Source of the DNA: an uncultured Caryophanales bacterium
GTDB taxonomy: Bacteria > Bacillota_I > Bacilli_A > Acholeplasmatales > Anaeroplasmataceae
Assembly (NCBI GenBank): GCA_946626345.1
Contig: CAMOUB010000003.1
Location: forward strand, 1 to 43,316
Reading direction: 5' to 3'
DNA length: 43,316 nucleotides
This document shows positions 29,529-39,595 of this stretch, piece by piece. The notes under the pieces are model-generated. The model searched no databases, had not been told where the DNA came from, and saw only the letters and a program-made list of their open reading frames with translations. Every line of letters begins with the position of its first letter. Position 1 is the stretch's first letter. A program made the position numbers and the translations under genes.

Positions 29529-29572
29529 AAAACTAAGTTAATTTTATCGTATAGACAAATTAACTTAGTTTT
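29529..29572 (-). terminator. Intrinsic terminator overlapping nspC stop codon
   Basis: 16-bp perfect inverted repeat AAAACTAAGTTAATTT ... AAATTAACTTAGTTTT. Confidence 0.8.
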
Positions 29573-30768
29573 CCTAATCTGTATTTAAAATCATTGTATC
29601 CAAAATCTGTTAATTTAATAAAAGAATTATCTTCTTTTAAAACATAAATATCAGGTAGTGGCATACCATTAAAGGTATTGTTTTTACAAGATGTATATAA
29701 TGCCATATCTCCAAATATTAATAAATCATTTTCTTTAGGTTTATCAATGAACATATATTTACCAATATTATCACCTGATAGGCATGTAGGTCCACCTAAT
29801 CTAACTTCTACTTTATTTCCTTCTAGGTTTGCTAAATAAAGTGGTGGTAAATAAGGCATTTCTACAACATCAGGCATATGGCATGCAGCAGATGTATCAG
29901 TTATTGCAAAAATTTTATTATTATTTTCAAATACATCTAATATATGAGTTAATAAATATCCTGCATCTAATACTACACCTTCACCAGGTTCTAAATATAC
30001 TTCTACATTCCATTTTTTCTTTGCAAATTCAATACATTCAATTAATAAATCAATATCATAATCAAATCTAACTATATGATGTCCTCCACCAAAATTAATC
30101 CATTTGATGTTTTTGAAATATTTAGAGAATTTTCTATCAATTTCATCTAATGTTATTTTTAAGTCATCTGAATTTTGTTGACATAGGGTATGGAAATGAA
30201 TTCCATCTATTAGATTTAATAATTCAGGAGTTAAATCTCTTTCTAATGTTGAAATAGGTATACCAAGTCTTGATTCACTAGAACATGGGTCATAAATTGC
30301 AGGACCCTTTTGAGTAGAAATTTCAGGATTAATTCTTATTCCTACGCTTTTACCATTTGCTTTTGCAATAGGACCAAATTTTTTTAATTGATTTAATGAA
30401 TTAAATACAATATGATCACTATATTTTAGTAATTCATCAAATTCATCATCCCTATATGCACCACAAAAGACATGTACTTCTTTATCCTTCATTTCTTCTT
30501 TTCCAAGTCTTGCTTCATATAATCCTGATGCCTCAGTACCAGCAAGATATGGCTTTAATGTGTCATATAGATTAAAATTAGAGAATGCTTTTTGAGCAAG
30601 TAAAATTTTACAGCCTGTTTTATCTTGTATTTCTTTTAATATTTTTCCATTATATTTTAAGCTCCATTCATCTATTACATAACACGGAGTTTTTAACCCT
30701 TTAAATAATTCATAAGGATTTAAATCCTTAAATCTTTTAAAAGGTGGTCTTAAATCCTTATTTATCAT
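29560..30768 (-). CDS. nspC: Carboxynorspermidine/carboxyspermidine decarboxylase
   Basis: 'TPCYVIDEWSLKYNGKIL...KILLAQKAFSNF', 'GTEASGLYEARLGKEEM', 'WINFGGGHHI', 'EPGEGVVLDAGYL'. Confidence 0.92.
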   Translation of the reverse strand: MINKDLRPPFKRFKDLNPYELFKGLKTPCYVIDEWSLKYNGKILKEIQDKTGCKILLAQKAFSNFNLYDTLKPYLAGTEASGLYEARLGKEEMKDKEVHVFCGAYRDDEFDELLKYSDHIVFNSLNQLKKFGPIAKANGKSVGIRINPEISTQKGPAIYDPCSSESRLGIPISTLERDLTPELLNLIDGIHFHTLCQQNSDDLKITLDEIDRKFSKYFKNIKWINFGGGHHIVRFDYDIDLLIECIEFAKKKWNVEVYLEPGEGVVLDAGYLLTHILDVFENNNKIFAITDTSAACHMPDVVEMPYLPPLYLANLEGNKVEVRLGGPTCLSGDNIGKYMFIDKPKENDLLIFGDMALYTSCKNNTFNGMPLPDIYVLKEDNSFIKLTDFGYNDFKYRLGKLS

Positions 30769-30769
30769 A

Positions 30770-32029
30770 TTATTTCACCATTATAGGATTATAAGATTCT
30801 CTTTTTGGTAATCCATATTTATCTAGTGCTTCAATAAATGGATCTGGGTCATATATCTCAAGGGTATTTGCACCTGGTGTAGTCCAGATTTTCTTTAATA
30901 TAAGCATTGCACCACACATTGCAGGAACACCAGTTGTATAGCTTATTGCTTGGCTTCCTACTTCTTTATATGATTCTTGGTGATCACATACATTATAGAT
31001 ATAATATGTTTTTTCCTTACCATCTTTTATTCCTTTAAAGATACAACCAATATTAGTCTTACCAACTGTTCTTGGGCCTAAAGATGCAGGATCTGGTAAT
31101 AATGCCTTTAAAAATTGAATAGGAACTATCTTTTTACCTTCATATTCAATAGGTGTAGTTGATAACATTCCAACATTTTCTAAGCACTTCATATGTCTAA
31201 TATAGCTTTCGCCAAATGTCATATAAAATCTAATTCGTTTGATTTCAGGATAATTTTTAGCTATTGATTCTATTTCTTCATGGTGTAATAAATAAATATC
31301 TTTTTCACCTACACCATCGAAATTATATTTAGAATGGATACTCATTGCAGGAATAGAATGCCACTTGCCATCCTCATAATATGCTCCTTCAGATGATACC
31401 TCTCTTAAATTTATTTCAGGGTTAAAATTAGTTGCGAATGGATAACCATGATCTCCACCATTACAATCTAGGATATCAATTGTATCAATTCTATCAAATT
31501 CATGCTTTTTTGCATATGCAACATATGCTTGTGTTACACCTGGGTCAAAGCCACATCCAAGTAAGGCAATTAATCCTTTCTTTTCAAATTTATCTTTATA
31601 TTCCCATTGATAGCTATAATCAAAATATGCACTAAAGCCTTTTTCCTTTACTCTCTTTTCATAATTCATTCTCCATGTAGGATCATCAACATCCTCTGGT
31701 TCATATGCAGCTGTATCAAGATAATGACAATTACATTCCAAACATGCATCCATAATAATTAAATTTTGGTATGGCATACCTAAATTCATAACTATTTCAG
31801 GCTTATATTCGTTAAATAATTTTACTAATGCATTAAAATCATTTGCATCTATTTGCTTTGTAGTTATGTTTGTTTTAGTTTTATTTTGTAGTTCTTCTTT
31901 AATCTTATCGCATTTAGATTTTGTTCTAGATGCAATACATAAATCTGTAAATACAGAATCTAATTGACAACATTTGTGAATTGCAACTTGGGCAACTCCT
32001 CCACATCCTATAATTAACGCTCTACTCAT
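30770..32029 (-). CDS. Carboxynorspermidine dehydrogenase / saccharopine dehydrogenase family
   Basis: 'MSRALIIGCGGVAQVAIHKCCQ' Rossmann start; ORF track begins at TTG (32044) but ATG at 32029 has GGAGG 8 nt upstream. Confidence 0.9.
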   Translation of the reverse strand: MSRALIIGCGGVAQVAIHKCCQLDSVFTDLCIASRTKSKCDKIKEELQNKTKTNITTKQIDANDFNALVKLFNEYKPEIVMNLGMPYQNLIIMDACLECNCHYLDTAAYEPEDVDDPTWRMNYEKRVKEKGFSAYFDYSYQWEYKDKFEKKGLIALLGCGFDPGVTQAYVAYAKKHEFDRIDTIDILDCNGGDHGYPFATNFNPEINLREVSSEGAYYEDGKWHSIPAMSIHSKYNFDGVGEKDIYLLHHEEIESIAKNYPEIKRIRFYMTFGESYIRHMKCLENVGMLSTTPIEYEGKKIVPIQFLKALLPDPASLGPRTVGKTNIGCIFKGIKDGKEKTYYIYNVCDHQESYKEVGSQAISYTTGVPAMCGAMLILKKIWTTPGANTLEIYDPDPFIEALDKYGLPKRESYNPIMVK

Positions 32030-32046
32030 AATAAATACCTCCAAAA

Positions 32047-32580
32047 TTAAAAGTTAGGTGGGCATGAAACCCAAATAATCTTTGAACCACATTTACATTT
32101 ATTTTTTATATAATGATTTTTATTTGCTACAAAATAAAAAGACTCACCTTTTTTACAAACGAAAGTCTTATCATCATATATTACTTCAATTTCTCCTTCG
32201 ATAACATATCCAAATTCTTCTCCAGAATGAGGATAATCATGGAATGTTTCTCCATTTTCTTTTAAAGAAACATAAATTGGTTCCATTTGATGCTCTTGCG
32301 CTGTAGGAACTAACCATGTCTGAATATATGAATCAAATTCCTTTTCGTATTGTTCTTCTTTTGTAAATATTATTTTTTCATCAGTAACATCCTTAAAAAA
32401 ATCACTTAATGAAATTCCTAATACATCTAATATGATTTCTAGTGTTTCAAGTGATGGTGAAACTGAATCACTTTCAAGCTGTGAAATATAGCCTTTGGTT
32501 AATTCACATCTATTAGCTAATTCCTGTTGGGTTAGCTGTAATAATACTCTTCTTTGCTTAATTTTATTACCAAGATTCAT
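32047..32580 (-). CDS. XRE family regulator with C-terminal cupin domain
   Basis: 'KIKQRRVLLQLTQQELANRCELTKGYISQLESD' HTH; 'HSGEEFGYVIEGEIEV' cupin. Confidence 0.92.
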   Translation of the reverse strand: MNLGNKIKQRRVLLQLTQQELANRCELTKGYISQLESDSVSPSLETLEIILDVLGISLSDFFKDVTDEKIIFTKEEQYEKEFDSYIQTWLVPTAQEHQMEPIYVSLKENGETFHDYPHSGEEFGYVIEGEIEVIYDDKTFVCKKGESFYFVANKNHYIKNKCKCGSKIIWVSCPPNF

Positions 32581-32600
32581 ATAATCACCTTCTTTTTTTT

Positions 32601-32637
32601 GTTTGAAATTCCTAATCTTTAAGTTTGAAATTCCTAA
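32601..32637. repeat. Two 15-nt direct repeats upstream of XRE-cupin gene (putative operators)
   Basis: GTTTGAAATTCCTAA at 32601-32615 and 32623-32637, 22-nt centre spacing. Confidence 0.8.
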
Positions 32638-32681
32638 ACTCGACTAAGTCTATTTTATACTAAAATATAAAATAAAGCAAT

Positions 32682-32715
32682 AAAAAAATTGACCATAAAT
32701 TATATAGGTCAATTT
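32682..32715 (-). terminator. Intrinsic terminator
   Basis: AAATTGACC ... GGTCAATTT with T-run on minus strand. Confidence 0.75.
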
Positions 32716-32724
32716 ATAAATTAA

Positions 32725-33609
32725 TTATCTTATTTTTTTAATCTTAGCTATAAAAAAGCCTTCGAAATATTCATTTGGTTTTATTGTTAAAACCTCATTA
32801 TATAAAGATGGTAAAATATTAGATTTATCAATATTGATATTAATTGGCTCTAATACAATATTTTTATTTAATATTTCTTTTAAAACTAATTCATTTTCTT
32901 CTTTCAAAATAGAACATGTTGAGTAAATCATTGTATGTCCTGGTTTTAAAATTTCAATTGCTTTTTTTAATAATTTCTTTTGAATGATACTAGAATTTTT
33001 AACTAATAATAAAGAAAAGTTTTTTAAATCCTTTTCATTACATAAATTAATAGTTCCAGATCCAGAACATGGGGCATCTAATAAGATAGTATCAAATCTA
33101 AAGAATGAATCTAGTTTAGAGGCATCAGCTACAATAACATTTGCTTTGGCATTTAAATGATTTAAATTATATTTTAATTTTTCTGCTCTAATTTTATTGA
33201 ATTCTACTGCCATTATTTGCTTTTGATTATTAGTTAAATCAGCAATTAAAGATGTCTTACCTCCTGGTGCTGCACACATATCTAAAATATCAAATGAATC
33301 ATCTAAATCAAGATATAATGGAGGTATTTGGCTTGATAATGATTGTAAATATATTTTACCTTCATTAAATAGATTTGAATCATAAAAATTATAATTAGAT
33401 TTTATGATATATGCATCCTTATAAAATGAAGATATTTCATATTCAATATTATTTATATTTAAAAAAGACTCAATTTCTTCTTTATTTGATTTTAAGTTAT
33501 TAATTCTAAGCGTCTCATATCTTTTTTTAGTTAAGCCATTAATAATTTCATCAAATTCAAAAGGATATTCTTTTTTTATTAATTCAATAAAATCATCTTT
33601 TGTTATCAT
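32725..33609 (-). CDS. RsmB/RsmF-type (NSUN) rRNA cytosine-C5 methyltransferase
   Basis: 'ILDMCAAPGGKTSLIADL', 'LLDAPCSGSGTI', 'MIYSTCSILKEENE'. ATG at 33609 preferred over the ORF-track start at 33729, which overlaps the upstream gene. Confidence 0.9.
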   Translation of the reverse strand: MITKDDFIELIKKEYPFEFDEIINGLTKKRYETLRINNLKSNKEEIESFLNINNIEYEISSFYKDAYIIKSNYNFYDSNLFNEGKIYLQSLSSQIPPLYLDLDDSFDILDMCAAPGGKTSLIADLTNNQKQIMAVEFNKIRAEKLKYNLNHLNAKANVIVADASKLDSFFRFDTILLDAPCSGSGTINLCNEKDLKNFSLLLVKNSSIIQKKLLKKAIEILKPGHTMIYSTCSILKEENELVLKEILNKNIVLEPININIDKSNILPSLYNEVLTIKPNEYFEGFFIAKIKKIR

Positions 33610-33616
33610 ATTACAC

Positions 33617-34477
33617 CTATTGCTTCTTTTTCTTATATATTGGAAATAACATTCTTGTTTCACTTTTATAAATATCAAAACCAGGCTTTCTATCTCGTTG
33701 ATGATTTTCAGCAAGTGGTATTGATACAAAGATAAACATTAATGTATTAACTATTGCTCCTATAATTAAAAAGTAATAATTATTTAATGCAAATATTGCA
33801 AGTAAAGCTATATTTAACCACATTAATATCTCACCCAAATAATTAGGATGTCTTGAATATTTCCATAATCCATTTCTATTAAATGTACCATTTTTATTTT
33901 TTCTATATTTATGCATTTGTAAATCAGCGATACCCTGTAATACAAATGAGAATATCGCAAATATAAAGAATATTAATACAAATATATTAAATGAAACATC
34001 ATAATTATAAATAAATAGAACAGGTAATAAACATAAATAAACTACTAATGTAGGGAATAAATGAATACCTAAAAGATTAATTAAAGGATAGAAAAATCCA
34101 GTTTTTTCTTTTAATAATTTATAGCGCCAATCTTCCCATTTTAAATTATCAAATGTATAAATCCAATTGATTGTTAATCTTAAACCCCAGCCTATAACTG
34201 CGATTGATACTAAAATTCTTACTAAATTTAATGGCTTAGTAAATAATAATAAAATAGTAATTGAAAGTGGAGCTACACTCCAATATGGATCATAACATGA
34301 AGCGTTATTTAATATTAAACTAAATATAAATATTATAATTGTTGATGTTACATCTGCAATTAAAAAATTTAAATAAAATTCAAATGGTAAATTCACATAT
34401 AAAAAATATCCACATATTCCCGCAACAACATAAAAACAAGTAATTAATAAAATACTAAATATTTTATTCTCTCTCAT
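33617..34477 (-). CDS. DUF1295 / steroid 5-alpha-reductase-like membrane protein
   Basis: Multi-TM; 'NGLWKYSRHPNYLGEILMWLNIALLA' signature of isoprenylcysteine methyltransferase/DUF1295 type. Confidence 0.85.
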   Translation of the reverse strand: MRENKIFSILLITCFYVVAGICGYFLYVNLPFEFYLNFLIADVTSTIIIFIFSLILNNASCYDPYWSVAPLSITILLLFTKPLNLVRILVSIAVIGWGLRLTINWIYTFDNLKWEDWRYKLLKEKTGFFYPLINLLGIHLFPTLVVYLCLLPVLFIYNYDVSFNIFVLIFFIFAIFSFVLQGIADLQMHKYRKNKNGTFNRNGLWKYSRHPNYLGEILMWLNIALLAIFALNNYYFLIIGAIVNTLMFIFVSIPLAENHQRDRKPGFDIYKSETRMLFPIYKKKKQ

Positions 34478-34500
34478 ATAGTCCCCATATTTTTATATAA

Positions 34501-35262
34501 TTAATAATTTTTTAAATATTTTTTTCTAATTTCTTCTTTTTTAATTTTATCAATACCACACATTTGTTCTAAAAAGCCATCCATATTTCCATATGTATCA
34601 TTTATATAATCTAATGCTGCAGTTAAATATTCTTTTCTTGCAGTAAATAATTCCATAAATTCTTTTCTTAATTTTTTTAAAAGAAATACCCATGATATTA
34701 ATTTATATTTAAATGGAGTAGCTAAGCTAGTATTTGTAAATAAGTAATCATTCATTATTTCATCTAAAGATAAGCCAAGTGTATATTCTAATATTGCAGC
34801 TAAAATACCAGTTCTATCTTTTCCTTGCTGACAGTGCCATAATATGGCTCCATCTTCATTTTCATATATTACACTAAATATTTTAGTCCAATATTCCTTT
34901 TTATCCTTTGCTACTAATAATCTATAATATTCACATAAATTAGGGAAAATACCATTTTTATGTTTTCTTGCTTTTTTATCAGGATTAGATTTTAATTCTT
35001 TATAATTTTTAAAAGGAATTTCTATATATGTTACATCAGGTATAACTTTATCCTTTACCTTTTTTTCTTTTTTCATTCTTAAATCAATAACATATTTTAG
35101 ATTATATTCATCCTTTAAAATAGAAATATCTTTATCTGTTAGCTTAGATAAATCTTCTGATCTAATTAATCTCTTTTCCTTTATATTATTTGATTGAGAA
35201 ATATCTCTTGCATTAATTAAACCATCAAAAACTAAATTTTTCAAAATACCCACTCCAAACAA
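34501..35262 (-). CDS. Tyrosine-protein phosphatase (IphP-like)
   Basis: Cx5R loop 'WHCQQGKDRTGILAAI'; 'YVIDLRMKKEK'. Confidence 0.9.
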   Translation of the reverse strand: MFGVGILKNLVFDGLINARDISQSNNIKEKRLIRSEDLSKLTDKDISILKDEYNLKYVIDLRMKKEKKVKDKVIPDVTYIEIPFKNYKELKSNPDKKARKHKNGIFPNLCEYYRLLVAKDKKEYWTKIFSVIYENEDGAILWHCQQGKDRTGILAAILEYTLGLSLDEIMNDYLFTNTSLATPFKYKLISWVFLLKKLRKEFMELFTARKEYLTAALDYINDTYGNMDGFLEQMCGIDKIKKEEIRKKYLKNY

Positions 35263-35296
35263 ATATATTATAATATATTTTATTTTATAAATAAAG

Positions 35297-35316
35297 AAAA
35301 TCCCAAACGGGATTTA
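35297..35316 (-). terminator. Intrinsic terminator
   Basis: AAATCCC-AAAC-GGGATTT next to the MATE stop codon. Confidence 0.65.
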
Positions 35317-36672
35317 ATTTATATAACCTATTAATCTTTTCCATCTTCCATATTTGTATGCAGATATTGAAATAATCATTCCAACAAGCCATCCAATTGG
35401 CCATGATAAAAATATTCCTAGAAGTTTAAATTCATTTGGTAATGTATATGCAAATAAATAAGATAATGCTACTCTAATTATTAAATCAGCAAATGTTGCA
35501 ATCATAAATGATCTCATATCTCCTGCGCCCTTTAATACTCCATCACATGGAATTTTTATACATAAGAATATATAAAATGGAGCAACACAATAAATGAATT
35601 TAACTCCTACATTAACTACTTCTATACTTGTATTTTCATTACCAAATATTTTTAATAATTCCTTTGGTATTAATAAAAATATTATTGTAGCAACTAAGGT
35701 AATTAATCCGCAAATTAAAAGTCCGGAATAAAAGCCTTTTTTGATTCTTCCATATAATTTAGCACCAGCATTAGTTGATGTAAATGTTGATATTGCATTA
35801 GACATAACTGTATATATATTTACAATAACATATACTATTTTATATGCTGCACCATATCCTGCAGTAGTTTCTGAACCAAATGTATTAATTAAAGATTGAA
35901 TGAATACTCCACCAATTGAAATTATTGAGCCTTGAATAATTGATGGTACTGCAATTTTTAAGATATTATTTAATAATCTTTTATCAAAGATTTTTCCTTT
36001 TTCATTTAATACTTTTTTAGAATAAATAAATAATATGATAAATGAAAATATAGAAACTATGATAATTGATATTAAAGTAGCTATAGCTATTCCTTTAATA
36101 TTCATACCTAAATTTACAAATAAAATATCTAAAAATATATTTAGTACTGTAGAGAATATTAATAAATATAATGGGATTCTTGAATTACCCAATGCTTGAA
36201 ATAATGAAGTTATTACATTATATAAAAATAAAAAGATAATACCTATTGTATAGAATAATAAATATGTATAGGCTAAAGAATAATATTCCTTATCGTATAC
36301 ATTTAATAGCATTAATAAAGGATTTAATAATAATATACCTAATAAACCTACTACAATACCTATTATAGATATTGTTATTAAAGATGTATTGATTGCCGAT
36401 TTAGCATTAAAATAATCCTTTTGTCCTATAAGCCTTGATGTAATAATATTCGCACCAACCCCAAATCCTACAGCGATTGCAAGATATACAACTGTTATAG
36501 GATATGTTGCAGATACTGCAGATAGGGCACTATCAGATATCATTTTACCTGCAATCATACTATCACATATATTATAAAATTGTTGTAATGTTACTGATAA
36601 TATCATTGGTATTGAAAACAATAATAATGTCTTAAATGGATTACCAGAAACTAATTTAACACTTTTATTCAT
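35314..36672 (-). CDS. MATE family efflux transporter
   Basis: 'FSIPMILSVTLQQFYNICDSMIAGKMISDSALSAVSATYPI'; 12-TM pattern. Confidence 0.93.
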   Translation of the reverse strand: MNKSVKLVSGNPFKTLLLFSIPMILSVTLQQFYNICDSMIAGKMISDSALSAVSATYPITVVYLAIAVGFGVGANIITSRLIGQKDYFNAKSAINTSLITISIIGIVVGLLGILLLNPLLMLLNVYDKEYYSLAYTYLLFYTIGIIFLFLYNVITSLFQALGNSRIPLYLLIFSTVLNIFLDILFVNLGMNIKGIAIATLISIIIVSIFSFIILFIYSKKVLNEKGKIFDKRLLNNILKIAVPSIIQGSIISIGGVFIQSLINTFGSETTAGYGAAYKIVYVIVNIYTVMSNAISTFTSTNAGAKLYGRIKKGFYSGLLICGLITLVATIIFLLIPKELLKIFGNENTSIEVVNVGVKFIYCVAPFYIFLCIKIPCDGVLKGAGDMRSFMIATFADLIIRVALSYLFAYTLPNEFKLLGIFLSWPIGWLVGMIISISAYKYGRWKRLIGYIN

Positions 36673-36728
36673 AATTTCACCATATCTATTTATATTACTT
36701 TTATTTTATTTTTCAAGTATAAAATATA

Positions 36729-36752
36729 AAAAATGGTCACAAGACCATTTTT
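36729..36752 (-). terminator. Intrinsic terminator
   Basis: AAAATGGTC-ACAA-GACCATTTT. Confidence 0.8.
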
Positions 36753-36756
36753 AAAT

Positions 36757-38088
36757 TTATTCTTTAGATACTTCTATAAATTTATCCTCTACAGTTTTAA
36801 ATATTTCAACTAGGTTTGGATCAAAATGTGTACCTGCATCTTCAATTATTATATTAATTGCTTTATCAACAGGCATTGGTTTTTTATAAACTCTTTCTGC
36901 AACAAGAGCGTCAAATACATCAGCTATTGCCATTATACGAGCAGGAAGAGGAATATCAGTACCAGCTAAATTTTGTGGATATCCTTTTCCATTCCATTTT
37001 TCATGGTGGAATGTGGCAATATCATATGCTACATTTAAGAAATCTTCATCTCCTAAGTCCTTTAAAATATTTTTAATTATATCTCCACCCTTAGTAGTAT
37101 GAATTTTCATTTTATCAAATTCTTCATCTGTTAATTTACCAGGCTTACATAATATTAAATCTGATACAACTATTTTACCAATATCATGTAATGGTGCTGC
37201 ATTTATGATATTATCACAATATTTATCAGTTAAGATATCTTTATATTTATCATTATTTTTCATTACATCAACTAAAATAGTAACATATTTTTTAGTTCTT
37301 TTAATGTGCTCTCCTGTTTCAATATCTCTAGATTCAATGATATCTGCTAAATCTTCAATCACTGATTTTTGCATTTCAGATTTTTTTCTGATTTCTTCAT
37401 TTACCTTATCATTTAATTTGACTTGCTCAAAAATCATATTTGATGTTCTACCATTAATTATTATGGCAATAAAATCAATTACACTTATACAAACCATTCT
37501 AGGTAAAACATAATGGAAAAATACTTCAAGCATTCTTTTTGGTGTTGCTATATTTAATCTATTTTGAATACCATATACAACATCATTTGCTTCTTCTTGA
37601 GTTAATGGCTTTAATAAATTAGCATCATATATACCATAGAAATATGATGCATATGTTACAAATGGAATTGATAATAATGTTATAGTTAATAAAACTAGAA
37701 ATACGCTTCTTTTCGTTTTATATTGTGCTGCAAATAATGGTGGTATTGCAAGTAATAATACAGCTTGGAATGAAAATACAATACAAATATCTATTATTGA
37801 AAAATAAGAAAATATTATAATTAATACCTTGAAAAAAGGCATTTCAAGTACTGATTTTTCTTTTTTCAATATCTTATCATGAATTATAAATATTAAAAAT
37901 GGAATAATATCTGTAGTGATTAATCCAAACATTGAAAATCTTGTGATTGCTTTATCTTGAGTGAAAATACCAACTTCATTAAGTATTAAAGATAAAAATG
38001 CTAAAAAACACATTGCAAGTAAACAATACATATTAAATCTATTAGCTTTTTTCTCGGCATATAAATAAATATAATCATTTTGACTCAT
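36757..38088 (-). CDS. Membrane HD-GYP protein (putative c-di-GMP phosphodiesterase)
   Basis: 'HDIGKIVVSDLILCKPGKL', 'TFHHEKWNGKGYPQNLAG', 'ADVFDALVAERVYKKPM'. Confidence 0.93.
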   Translation of the reverse strand: MSQNDYIYLYAEKKANRFNMYCLLAMCFLAFLSLILNEVGIFTQDKAITRFSMFGLITTDIIPFLIFIIHDKILKKEKSVLEMPFFKVLIIIFSYFSIIDICIVFSFQAVLLLAIPPLFAAQYKTKRSVFLVLLTITLLSIPFVTYASYFYGIYDANLLKPLTQEEANDVVYGIQNRLNIATPKRMLEVFFHYVLPRMVCISVIDFIAIIINGRTSNMIFEQVKLNDKVNEEIRKKSEMQKSVIEDLADIIESRDIETGEHIKRTKKYVTILVDVMKNNDKYKDILTDKYCDNIINAAPLHDIGKIVVSDLILCKPGKLTDEEFDKMKIHTTKGGDIIKNILKDLGDEDFLNVAYDIATFHHEKWNGKGYPQNLAGTDIPLPARIMAIADVFDALVAERVYKKPMPVDKAINIIIEDAGTHFDPNLVEIFKTVEDKFIEVSKE

Positions 38089-38216
38089 ACAATCACTCTC
38101 CTACTTAAATTACTTCTATTATACTAGAAATAACTTTCTATTCATATATTACGCCTCACATAGTATTATGTCAAGCATAATATCAAAAAAATATTTAGTT
38201 CATTTTTATTTATAAT

Positions 38217-38260
38217 AAAAAGTCTACTTTAATAAACCAATAAGATTTTTAAGTAGACTT
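38217..38260 (-). terminator. Intrinsic terminator
   Basis: AAGTCTACTT ... AAGTAGACTT with T-run on minus strand. Confidence 0.75.
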
Positions 38261-38263
38261 ATT

Positions 38264-39475
38264 TTATGCTCTTTTTAATTCTGTTTTATTATCATACATT
38301 AATTTATCAGCACGTCTAAATACATCATTAAATGAATTATCAGTTAATTCATATTTAGCAATACCTAAAGCGATTATTGGATCAAATTTAGATTTAGGCT
38401 TTTTCATTTCATCAATAAAACCTCTTTCTAAATCTTCACTTTTATTATAATCATCATCTATTAAAAAGGCCATAAATTCATCTCCGCCAATTCGATAGAT
38501 TTTTGAATTATTGAAACAATTTTTGATGATATTAAATGAATCAATAATATATTTATCACCATTTTTATGACCATATAAGTCATTAATTACTTTTAAATTA
38601 TTTACATCAAATATAGCTATTTTAAAATCTTTAACTGTATTTTGTCTAATTTGAATATCTATAATATCTTCTAATTCATTATATGCAACTTTACTTTTAG
38701 CACCAGTTAGAGCATCTGTATATGCTAAATCCTTTGCTCTTTTTAAATCAGCAAAATGCTTAGTTTCTCTTAGGAATGCTTCTTCTAATTCTCTTTTATA
38801 TTCTTCTTTTTCATCATTTATAACAAATGTATGTAATAAACAAGTACCCATCATATATGCCATTGAGAATATTGGTAATAATGGAAAGAAAATTTGAACA
38901 ATTAAAAATATAGACATAATTATTCCAAATAATCCTATAGTTCTATATCTTTTTCTAATTTGTCCATAGCTATTAATAATTGATACAAATGTATAAATTG
39001 AAATAGATGATAAAAGTAAAATTTGGGCTATTAATATTACAAATCTACCCCATAATGCCCTATATTCACATTCTTGAGTAAGACTAAATAATATAGGAGT
39101 GAATAAATTAATTATAGAAATAATTATTACAAAAGCGAAAAATATATAACTAAAAATATTTAAGATTTTACTTCTTTTATTTTCACCTAAATAATTAACA
39201 GTAAATCTAGACCATAATAATAAACCTGATCCCATAGCAATAAAATAAAGGACTGTATCTATATATAATGCAACATATAACTTTTGGGATTCTAATATAC
39301 CCCACAATATATCTGTAATATAATAAACGATTACAGCAATTAAGAATAATTTATAGCTTTTCCATTCTTTAACTTTATCTATATTTTTAATTTTATTAAA
39401 TAAAATATCATAGTTCTCTATGACTAATACTAATAGAGCTATTAAGCCTATTGCAGCATAATACATATATAACAT
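38264..39475 (-). CDS. Membrane GGDEF diguanylate cyclase
   Basis: N-terminal TM region; 'TDALTGAKSKVAY...YRIGGDEFMAFL'. Confidence 0.92.
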   Translation of the reverse strand: MLYMYYAAIGLIALLVLVIENYDILFNKIKNIDKVKEWKSYKLFLIAVIVYYITDILWGILESQKLYVALYIDTVLYFIAMGSGLLLWSRFTVNYLGENKRSKILNIFSYIFFAFVIIISIINLFTPILFSLTQECEYRALWGRFVILIAQILLLSSISIYTFVSIINSYGQIRKRYRTIGLFGIIMSIFLIVQIFFPLLPIFSMAYMMGTCLLHTFVINDEKEEYKRELEEAFLRETKHFADLKRAKDLAYTDALTGAKSKVAYNELEDIIDIQIRQNTVKDFKIAIFDVNNLKVINDLYGHKNGDKYIIDSFNIIKNCFNNSKIYRIGGDEFMAFLIDDDYNKSEDLERGFIDEMKKPKSKFDPIIALGIAKYELTDNSFNDVFRRADKLMYDNKTELKRA

Positions 39476-39571
39476 CTCCCATAATAAAATTAAAATTTTA
39501 TTACCATATAAATATATTACTTTTATATTTATTTTGCAACAAAAATTATAAAAATGTTGTTTTAATAAACT

Positions 39572-39594
39572 AAAAAGATACCCATAGGTATCTT
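39572..39594 (-). terminator. Intrinsic terminator
   Basis: AAGATACC-CATA-GGTATCTT followed by T-rich tract on minus strand. Confidence 0.75.
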
Positions 39595-39595
39595 C

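Noticed and set aside
29829-31635. Plus-strand ORFs 29829-30071 and 31432-31635
   Set aside because: Antisense to nspC and carboxynorspermidine dehydrogenase; His/Leu/Gln-rich shadow translations.
36858-37513. Plus-strand ORFs 36858-37076 and 37205-37513
   Set aside because: Antisense to the HD-GYP gene.
38089-38216. Intergenic region near c-di-GMP genes checked for a c-di-GMP riboswitch
   Set aside because: No recognisable GEMM core seen; region is AT-rich promoter/terminator sequence only.
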